From positions 1-64,000 of the forward strand of contig CAWFPR010000002.1 of NCBI GenBank assembly GCA_963817635.1: a stretch of 64,000 nt of DNA. The letters run 5' to 3'. Source of the stretch: CAWFPR01 sp963817635. Its GTDB lineage: Bacteria; Acidobacteriota; Vicinamibacteria; Vicinamibacterales; 2-12-FULL-66-21. The position numbers and the translations under genes were made by a program. Numbering within the stretch: the first letter of the stretch is position 1; every line of letters starts with the position of its first letter. Below the pieces are notes generated by a model. The model did not search any database. It was given only the letters and a program-made list of their open reading frames with translations, and was not told the origin of the DNA. Positions 55,522 to 64,000 of this stretch are shown here, in pieces.

Positions 55522-56472
55522 ATGCCCGCATTCAACCGACTTCCCTGGGTGATTTGCCTGTTCGTCCTCTCCGCCGGCTCACCGGCCGCCGCGCAGAGTG
55601 CTCTGCCGGCCGACAAGAAAGGAAACCCCGATCAGGTCGTGATTCTCAGCGCGGTGGCGGACCGCGCCGGCGAGACGCTCACGATTCGTGGGCTCCACTT
55701 CGGAAAACACGCGCCGCAGGTCCTCTGCGAAGACGCGTACATGACCGTGCTGAGTGCGACCGATGAGCAACTCGTCGTGCAATTGCCGGCGGCCGTGCCC
55801 GACGGCACCTATTTGCTGACGGTGGTTCGCGGCCCTTCCACCAACGATCGTGATGTGTTTCACATGTCCGTTCAGACGCCGACCGTCGTGACCGGACCGG
55901 AAGGTCTCCCCGGACCGGCCGGCACACAGGGACCGGCTGGCCCGCAGGGACCCCGGGGCACGGTGGGAGAGAGCGGCCCGACCGGCCCGCCCGGACCGAG
56001 CGGCGCGCTGGGAGTCGCCGGACCACAGGGCCCGGCTGGCCCGCAGGGACCCCAGGGCACGGTGGGGGAGAGCGGTCCGACCGGCCCGCCCGGACCCGCC
56101 GGGCCGAGCGGCGCGCTGGGAGTCGCCGGACCACAGGGGCCGACCGGGCTGCAGGGGCCTATGGGCCTGCAGGGGCCTGCGGGTCCGGTGGGACCAGCGG
56201 GACCGGCCGGCTTCAGCGGCTACGAAATCGTGGAGGTCCTCTCGCCGCCCGCGACTGTTCCGGGCTTCGGCACCTACACAGCGTTGGCCACGTGTCCCGC
56301 CGGCAAACACGTGATCGCGGGCGGCTACGAGTCGATCGGCGAGGCGGTCAAGCTGACCGTCGCCGCCTCGCATCCGATCGCGATCGACACCTGGCGCGTC
56401 GTACTGCGCAGCCCGCAGGTGGTGCAGACGCTGAACGTGCAGGTCAGGGTCTACGTGCACTGCGCGTTCTAG
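55522..56472 (+). CDS. Secreted collagen-like protein
   Basis: 316 residues: signal peptide (LPWVICLFVLSAGSPAAAQ), an IPT/TIG-like beta domain (about 35-125, VVILSAVADRAGETLTIRGLHFG), then about 100 residues of Gly-X-Y triplets (GPAGTQGPAGPQGPRG...), then a compact C-terminal domain (YEIVEVLSPPATVPGFG...). The triplet region contains a duplicated block, TVGESGPTGPPGP, seen twice. It should trimerise as a collagen-like rod on the cell surface and could help adhesion or biofilm formation. A TTGGAGG site precedes the ATG. It is not clustered with related genes. Confidence 0.82.
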   Translation: MPAFNRLPWVICLFVLSAGSPAAAQSALPADKKGNPDQVVILSAVADRAGETLTIRGLHFGKHAPQVLCEDAYMTVLSATDEQLVVQLPAAVPDGTYLLTVVRGPSTNDRDVFHMSVQTPTVVTGPEGLPGPAGTQGPAGPQGPRGTVGESGPTGPPGPSGALGVAGPQGPAGPQGPQGTVGESGPTGPPGPAGPSGALGVAGPQGPTGLQGPMGLQGPAGPVGPAGPAGFSGYEIVEVLSPPATVPGFGTYTALATCPAGKHVIAGGYESIGEAVKLTVAASHPIAIDTWRVVLRSPQVVQTLNVQVRVYVHCAF

Positions 56473-56634
56473 GGACGCCGGCAGACTGGCGTCGAGTCTC
56501 TCTTCCGTGCCGGGGGCGCGCTGGACGCGCTCCCGGCCGTCGCGTGCCCGATCGGCAGCCGCCCCGCGCACCCCCGGCGCCGGCCCTCCCGCCGCCACTC
56601 CTGTTTCGGATCGCTCGGAATCCCCGTATCGCCT

Positions 56635-56640
56635 TATAAT
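56635..56640 (+). promoter_or_regulatory. TATAAT box before the mutase gene
   Basis: A perfect TATAAT hexamer ends 10 bases before the ATG at 56651 and overlaps an alternative in-frame ATG at 56639. No -35 match is apparent. Confidence 0.4.
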
Positions 56641-56650
56641 GCAAGGACCT

Positions 56651-58363
<1,713 letters not shown>

Positions 58364-58394
58364 AACGTCCGGTGCGGCCGGACGCCTGACCATT

Positions 58395-58802
58395 ATGCGA
58401 AAAATTCGAGTCGTCATTGCGAAACCCGGCCTCGACGGCCACGACCGCGGCGCCAAGGTCATCGCGCGCGCGTTGCGTGATGCGGGCATGGAAGTCATCT
58501 ACACCGGACTGCGCCAGACGCCGGAGCAGATCGTGGGCGCGGCGCTCCAGGAGGATGCTGACGCGATCGGGCTCTCGATCCTCTCGGGCGCGCACATGCA
58601 CATCTGCCCGCGCGTGATGGACCTGCTCCGGGAAAAGGGCCTCGAGGACGTCCTCGTCATGGTGGGTGGCATCATTCCCGATGTCGACATCCCGAAGCTG
58701 CGTGAGCTGGGCGTCAAGGGCATCTTCCTGCCCGGCACGCCGATGCAGGACATCATCACTTTCGTCAACGAGCACGTCCGGACGCGCGTCGAACAGGTGT
58801 AA
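58395..58802 (+). CDS. Methylmalonyl-CoA mutase, B12-binding subunit
   Basis: 135 residues, a complete cobalamin-binding domain: KPGLDGHDRGAK with the DxHxxG base-off histidine, SILSGAHMHICPRVMDLL and GGIIPDVDIPKLRELGVKG. It completes the split mutase whose catalytic part is directly upstream (31-base gap). ATG 58395. Confidence 0.94.
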   Translation: MRKIRVVIAKPGLDGHDRGAKVIARALRDAGMEVIYTGLRQTPEQIVGAALQEDADAIGLSILSGAHMHICPRVMDLLREKGLEDVLVMVGGIIPDVDIPKLRELGVKGIFLPGTPMQDIITFVNEHVRTRVEQV

Positions 58803-58805
58803 TCC

Positions 58806-59867
58806 ATGCCCCACAAGCTGCTGCTGGCCGACGATAGCGTGACGATTCAGCGTGTCATCGAGTTGACGTTCGCCGATGAGGACGTGCAGGTCCTGGCCGT
58901 CGGCGATGGCAAGCAGGCCATCGCACGCGTCCTGTCGGATCGGCCCGACATCGTCCTCGCGGATGTCGGCATGCCCGAGCGCAACGGGTACGAAGTGGCC
59001 GAGTTCATCAAGGGCGACCCCCAGCTGGCGCACATCCCGGTGCTGCTCCTCACCGGCGCCTTCGAGCCGATCGACGAGGCGCGCGCGCGGGCGGTCGGGT
59101 GTGACGGCGTGCTGGTCAAACCGTTCGAGCCGCAAATGGTCATCAACCGCGTCAAAGATCTGCTCGCCGGCCGGCCCGCGCCGGGCGGCTCGATCGCGGC
59201 GGCGGCAACACCCGCGCCGCTGAGCCAGCCGTTCGCCGGCGGATCGACCAGCGCCGGGGCGGCCGGCGCGCTCGCGCAGCCAGCGGCCGTGTCCGGTTCG
59301 CTCGAAGACTATTTCGATCGGCTCGACGCGGCATTTGCCAACCTCGACGCCGGATCTCCGCCCGCCGCTGCCGCGGGGGACCTTACGCCGTCGCGACCGG
59401 CCGACACGCCGCCTGCGGCGCTCACCGCGGCTGCGGCGCCCTTCCTGGCCGCCGACGACCTGGCCGGCTGGGATCCGGATTTGGCCGGCGACCCGGAACG
59501 GCCGGCGTCATTCGAGACGCAGCCATCAGCCGCCGAACCGGCGCGACCCATCGTTCCGTCCGTCGCGCCGGTCCCGGCCACGTCCCGGATGGAGGCCCCG
59601 CCGGTTCCCGCGGCGCCCGTCGAGCGGCCGGCGCCGTCCGTCCCCGTTCCGAGCCTGGCCGAGGCGTTCGCGGCGCTGCTGAGCGCCGAGCAGGCGCACC
59701 CGATCGCGCCGTCGCAGGTTCGCCCCGGCATGCTGTCCGACGACGTGATCGACGATGTCGTGCGGCGGGTGACCGAACGCCTCAACGACGGCGCGATGCG
59801 CGACACGGTCGTCGAAGTGGCCGAGCGGCTGGTGCGCGCGGAAATCGCCCGGATCAAGGGCGCGTAG
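58806..59867 (+). CDS. Response-regulator receiver protein with long disordered linker
   Basis: 353 residues. An intact CheY-like REC domain (about 1-120) has LADDSV (acidic pair), DIVLADVGMPE with the phospho-acceptor aspartate, LLLTGAF and VLVKPFEP. About 160 residues of Pro/Ala/Ser linker follow, then a helical end (SDDVIDDVVRRVTERLNDGAMRDTVVEVAERLVRAEIARIK). This recalls FrzS/PilG-like motility or polarity regulators rather than transcription factors, since no DNA-binding domain is present. The partner kinase is not in the window. It follows the B12 subunit gene by three bases, so it is probably co-transcribed with it. Confidence 0.8.
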   Translation: MPHKLLLADDSVTIQRVIELTFADEDVQVLAVGDGKQAIARVLSDRPDIVLADVGMPERNGYEVAEFIKGDPQLAHIPVLLLTGAFEPIDEARARAVGCDGVLVKPFEPQMVINRVKDLLAGRPAPGGSIAAAATPAPLSQPFAGGSTSAGAAGALAQPAAVSGSLEDYFDRLDAAFANLDAGSPPAAAAGDLTPSRPADTPPAALTAAAAPFLAADDLAGWDPDLAGDPERPASFETQPSAAEPARPIVPSVAPVPATSRMEAPPVPAAPVERPAPSVPVPSLAEAFAALLSAEQAHPIAPSQVRPGMLSDDVIDDVVRRVTERLNDGAMRDTVVEVAERLVRAEIARIKGA

Positions 59868-59912
59868 GGAACGCCACCCCTCCGCGCCCGATCCAGCTAT
59901 ACTTCCCTGTTT

Positions 59913-62544
59913 ATGCCTCCTGGCCTCGATCTGACTCATTCCATTACCGTTCCCGACAAACCCGCCCTCGAGGGTCTCGAAGCCAAGTGGATGGCCCGGT
60001 GGGAGGCGCTCGGCGTCTACCGCTTCGATCGTTCGCGCACGCGCGCCGACGTGTATTCCATCGACACGCCGCCACCCACCGTCAGTGGCTCGCTGCACGT
60101 CGGCCACGTGTTCTCCTATACCCACACCGACGTCATCGCGCGGTTCCAGCGGATGCGGGGCAAGGAGGTGTTCTATCCGATGGGATGGGACGACAACGGC
60201 CTCCCGACCGAGCGGCGGGTGCAGAACTACTTCGGCGTGCGCTGCGACCCGTCCCTCCCGTACGATCCCGCCTTCACGGCGCCGGACAAGCCCGGGAAGC
60301 ACCCGGTCCCGATCTCGCGCCCGAACTTCATCGACCTCTGCGCCCGCCTGACGGCCGAGGACGAGAAGGTGTTCGAGGCGCTCTGGCGGTACCTGGGACT
60401 GTCGGTGGACTGGTCGATGACCTACGCGACCATCGAGCGGCGCTCGCAGCGCATCTCGCAGCGATCGTTCCTGCACCTGCTGCGGCGCGATCTCGCGTAC
60501 CAGCTCGAAGCGCCGACGCTGTGGGACGTGGATTTCCGCACGGCGGTGGCGCAGGCCGAGCTGGAAGATCGCGAACAGCCCGGCGCGTATCACAAGATCC
60601 GGTTCGCGATCGCGGCAGCCGGACGCCGGGCGGCCGACAGCGACGCCGCCTGGGTCGAAGTCGACACCACGCGACCCGAGCTGATCCCGGCGTGCGTGGC
60701 GCTCGTCGCGCACCCCGACGATGAGCGGTATCGGCCGCTGTTCGGAAGCGAAGTCGCCACGCCGCTCTTTGGCGTGCGGGTGCCGATCCGGCCCCATCCG
60801 CTGGCCGATCCGGAAAAGGGCACGGGCGCGGCGATGATCTGCACGTTCGGCGACGTCACGGACGTGATCTGGTGGCGCGAGCTGGGCCTGCCGGTCCGCG
60901 CGATCATCCAGCCCAACGGCGCCTTCAAGCCGGTCACCTGGGGCGAGCCGGGTTGGGAGTCGACCAATCCCATCCGCGCGCAGCAGCACTACGACACCCT
61001 GGCCGGGCTCTCGGCCGTCAAGGCGCGCGCGCGCATCGTCGAGATGCTGAAGGCCAGCGGCGACATGCTCGGCGAGCCGCGGCCGATCACCCACGCGGTG
61101 AAGTTCTACGAGAAGGGGGATCGCCCGCTCGAGATCGTCACGAGCCGCCAGTGGTTCATCAGGACCATGGAGTTCCGCGAGGCGTTGCTCGCGCGCGGCC
61201 GCGAGCTGGCGTGGCATCCGCCCTACATGCAGGCGCGGCTGGAGAACTGGATCAACGGCCTCGCCGGCGACTGGTGCGCGAGCCGCCAGCGGTTCTTCGG
61301 CGTGCCCTTCCCGCTCTGGTACAAGGTCCGGCCGGACGGCACGGTCGACTACGGCGCGCGGCTCCTGCCCGCCGAAGACAGGCTGCCGATCGATCCGTCG
61401 ACCGACGTGCCGGACGGGTTCCGGCCCGACCAGCGCGATCGGCCTGGCGGATTCACCGGCGATCCCGACGTCATGGACACCTGGGCGACCTCGTCGCTCA
61501 CGCCGCAGATTGCCGGCCGCTGGAGCGAGGACGACGACCTCTTCGCGCGCGTGTTCCCGATGGACCTGCGGCCGCAGGCGCACGACATCATCCGGACGTG
61601 GCTGTTCGATACCGTGCTCCGATCGCACTTCGAGTTCGATTCGCTGCCGTGGGCCAACGCGGCCATCTCGGGCTGGGTCCTCGACCCGGATCGCAAGAAG
61701 ATGTCGAAGTCGAAGGGCAACGTCGTGACCCCGATGGGCCTGCTCGAAGAGCACGGGTCCGACGGCGTGCGCTACTGGGCGGCGAGCGGCCGATCCGGCA
61801 CCGACACGGCGTTCGACACCGGCCAGATGCGCGTCGGCCGCCGGCTGGCGATCAAGCTGCTGAACGCGTCGAAGTTCGTGCTCGCCAAGCCGGAACCGCA
61901 CGGCACCGTGACCGCGCTCGTCGATCGCGGCCTCCTGACGGCGCTCGCGCGGCTGGTCCGCGACTCGACGGCGGATCTCGACCAGTACAGCTATACCCGC
62001 GTGCTCGAGCGCACCGAGACGTTCTTCTGGTCCTTCTGCGACGACTACCTGGAGCTCGTCAAGAGCCGGCGCTACGGCGACCAGGGGCCGGAGCTGGCGG
62101 CCTCGGCGAACGGGGCGCTCCTCGCCGCGCTCTCGTCGATGCTGCGGCTCTTCGCGCCCTTCCTGCCGTTCGTGACCGAGGAAGTGTGGTCGTGGTGGCG
62201 CGACGGGTCGATCCATCGCGCGGCGTGGCCGCGTACCCGACGAAGTCCTCGCGTCGTGCGCGCCAGCGGCCGAGGACGATCGCGCGGTCGCGGCTCTGGA
62301 ATTCGCGTCGGCGGTGCTCGGGACGATCCGGAAGAAGAAGTCCGAAGGACAGCGGCCGCTGAAGACGCCCGTCGTGCGCGCGATCGTCCGCGCGCCCGAG
62401 GCGCAACTGGCGCTCCTGGCCGACGTGGAGCGCGATCTGCGCGCGTCCGGGCTGATCGAGCGCCTGGAGACGGGCATCGCCGAGACCCTGCAGGTGGACG
62501 TCGAGCTCGCGCCGCTCGAGCCGGTCCAGGAGCCGAAGCCATGA
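59913..62544 (+). CDS. valS: Valine-tRNA ligase, archaeal-type (one frameshift)
   Basis: Charges tRNA-Val. The catalytic core carries PPPTVSGSLHVGHVFSYTHTD with the HIGH motif (SGSLHVGHV), MGWDDNGLPTERRVQNYFGV, the CP1 editing insert, and KKMSKSKGNVV. The ValRS variant with WDDNGLPTERRVQ is the archaeal-like form found in some bacteria. The frame from ATG 59913 is open to about 62235 and then shifts; removing one C from ACCC restores a normal end running to the TGA at 62544. A TATACT box lies nine bases before the ATG with no ribosome site. Confidence 0.93.
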
Positions 62545-63420
62545 AGTCGGTGCCGTTCGCGCCGCTCGAGCCGGCGCTCTACCGCGAAGCGGTCCGCCGC
62601 GCGCTGGCCGAGGATCTCGGCTGGGGAGACGTCACGACCGAGGCGACGGTCGACCCGGCGCTCTGTGCGCGGGGCGTCATCCTCGCCAAGTGCCAGTGCG
62701 TGATTGCCGGCCTCGACATCGCTGAGGAAGCCTTCCGTCAGCTCGATCCGGGCGCGGCGTTCACCGCGCGGTGCCACGACGGCGATCGGTGCGAACCGGG
62801 GACGATTGTCGCCGAGGTGCGCGGCTCAGCGGCCGCGATGCTCACGGCCGAACGCACCGCGCTCAACTTCCTCCAGCGGCTCTCGGGCATCGCCACGGCC
62901 ACGCGCCGCTACGTCGAGGCGGCCGGCGGCCGGATCACCATACTCGACACACGCAAGACGACGCCGACCCTGCGCGCGCTCGAGAAATACGCCGTGCGGG
63001 CCGGCGGCGGCACGAATCATCGCGACGGACTGGACGACGGGATCCTGATCAAGGACAACCATGTGCGGCTGGCCGGAGGCGTCGCGCGCGCCCTGACGCG
63101 CATGAAGGCCGCACGCCAGGAGATGCCCATCGAGATCGAGGCGCAGGATCTCGACCAGGTGGACGAAGCGCTCGCGGCCGGCGCCGACATCATCCTGCTC
63201 GACAACATGTCGATTGCGGAGGTGCGCGACGCGGTCGGGCGCATCGCCGGGCGCGCCAAGATCGAACTGTCGGGTGGTGTCACGCTCGATCGGATGGCCG
63301 AGCTCGCCGCGACCGGCGCCGACTACGTCTCGGTCGGGGCCCTGACCCATTCCGCGCCCGCCGCGGATCTGAGCTTCGAGATCGAGCCCGACGGCCTGGC
63401 GGCACATATCGAATGTCTGA
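62541..63420 (+). CDS. nadC: Nicotinate-nucleotide pyrophosphorylase (quinolinate phosphoribosyltransferase)
   Basis: Converts quinolinate and PRPP to nicotinate mononucleotide in NAD synthesis. AEDLGWGDVTTEA, TALNFLQRLSGIATATRRYV, ILDTRKTTPTLRALEKYAVRAGGGTNHR and IELSGGVTLDRM are diagnostic. ATG 62541 overlaps the valS stop (ATGA). In the literal frame no stop occurs before the window end; removing one C from the CCC near 63390 gives a TGA at 63418-63420 that overlaps the birA ATG, so I place the end there. The protein would be about 293 residues. Confidence 0.9.
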
Positions 63421-64000
63421 CGCGCCGCCCGCGGAAATTGTCGCGGCGCTGGACGCCGCTCGGGATCGGCTCGGTCGCTTCGGCCAGCCGCTGTACTATT
63501 TCACCGAAACGGGATCGACCAACGACGTCGCCGCGATGCTGGCCGGGCACGGCGCCCCCGAGGGCGCGACGGTCCTGGCCTCGGCGCAAACCTCCGGCCG
63601 CGGGCGCATGGGCCGCGACTGGTTTTCCCCGCCGGGGGCCGGCCTGTACGTGTCGGTCGTCTGCCGCACCGTTTCCGCGGCGCCGTTCCTCACCCTGGCC
63701 GGCGGCGTCGCGGTGGCCGACGGCATCAGACTCGCGACCGGACTTCCGGTGCAGGTCAAGTGGCCCAACGATATTCTCGCGATGGATGGCGCGGGACCGG
63801 GACGGCGACGCAAGCTGGCGGGCATTCTCGCCGAGGCGTCCAGCAGCGGGTGACGGCGTGCAGCACGTGATCCTCGGAGTCGGCGTCAATCTGCGTTCGG
63901 CGGCATATCCGCCGGCGCTCGCCGACCGGATCACCTCGATCGAGGCGGAGCTGGGGCGCACGCCGGATGCCGGCGCCGTGCTCGCCGAGTCGCTGGCCGC
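63413..64000 (+). CDS. birA: Biotin-protein ligase (catalytic form without HTH), 3' end outside window, one frameshift
   Basis: Attaches biotin to carboxylases, often those feeding the propionyl-CoA route that leads to methylmalonyl-CoA. YFTETGSTNDVA, the nucleotide loop SAQTSGRGRMGRDWFSPPG, and KWPNDILA are the BirA core. The N-terminal DNA-binding domain of repressor-type BirA is missing, so this is the enzyme-only form. The frame ends early at 63853; removing one G from GGG near 63850 restores GDGVQHVILGVGVNLRS and the frame then runs off the window. A biotin-dependent carboxylase is not in view. Confidence 0.9.

Noticed and set aside
56507..56650. Longer start for the mutase at 56507
   Set aside because: The extra N-terminus is low-complexity Arg/Pro/Ala with no homology pattern; ATG 56651 (or 56639) fits the family and the TATAAT box.
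59526..62777. 1083-aa minus-strand open frame opposite valS
   Set aside because: Amino-acid composition is that of a reverse shadow (Arg/Ala/His rich with no motif); the plus-strand valS explains the DNA completely.

Overview
The window is high-GC DNA (roughly two thirds G+C) from a free-living Gram-negative-type bacterium, most likely an Acidobacteriota member of the Vicinamibacteria type. The pointers are a secreted protein of the VWFA-related family typical of Acidobacteria (47545-49620), many PknB-like kinases and cyclases, secreted PQQ-sugar-dehydrogenase and glycoside-hydrolase genes, a DUF6335 protein, and an archaeal-type ValRS. This placement is inference from gene content. There is no phage, transposase, CRISPR array or plasmid gene: it is a chromosomal stretch of mixed housekeeping and signalling genes.

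Layout. 1-6146: two sugar-active secreted proteins (a DUF6067-type hydrolase broken by many indels, and a clan-D alpha-galactosidase-like enzyme) and a secreted unknown. 6313-12656: signalling block of GGDEF-EAL protein, FHA-GAF-adenylate cyclase and a Ser/Thr kinase. 12681-13178: four-plus copies of a 95-bp tandem repeat beside tRNA-Thr(CGT). 13384-18368: ABC exporter pair, a short YVTN propeller protein, a small protein, and a PQQ-type sugar dehydrogenase with tail repeats. 18482-23298 (minus): a kinase-ATPase-TPR regulator, a membrane protein, an RRM protein. 23464-28388: uvrA, a HEAT-repeat protein, a methylpurine-DNA glycosylase. 28429-30013 (minus): HtrA and Hsp20. 30283-35011: efp, tdk, a membrane protein, a CDP-alcohol phosphotransferase, uvrC. 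35097-39107: M50 protease, trpS, scpA, scpB, rluB, closely packed. 39117-44943: hydrolase, cmk, a DUF6335 protein, rpsA, HU/IHF, HIT. 45009-49620: two convergent acyl-CoA dehydrogenases and the VWFA protein. 49627-55050 (minus): two glutamate dehydrogenases and a PEP-synthase-like/nucleotidyltransferase fusion. 55522-64000: collagen-like protein, split methylmalonyl-CoA mutase, response regulator, valS, nadC, birA (cut by the window end).

Two global observations stand out. First, many intergenic gaps, especially between convergent genes, are filled by short arrays with a 7-base period. Each locus uses a different heptamer and several fold into long hairpins. Similar arrays extend the C-termini of ScpB and RluB and are inserted in frame in UvrC. 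Second, about ten genes carry one-base indels, mostly in 2-4 base homopolymers, while the protein motifs on both sides stay perfect. This is the signature of uncorrected sequencing error rather than gene decay, so genes marked frameshifted are probably intact in the organism.

Several genes start 6-15 bases after a -10-like hexamer with no Shine-Dalgarno, suggesting leaderless transcripts beside genes with strong GGAGG-type sites.
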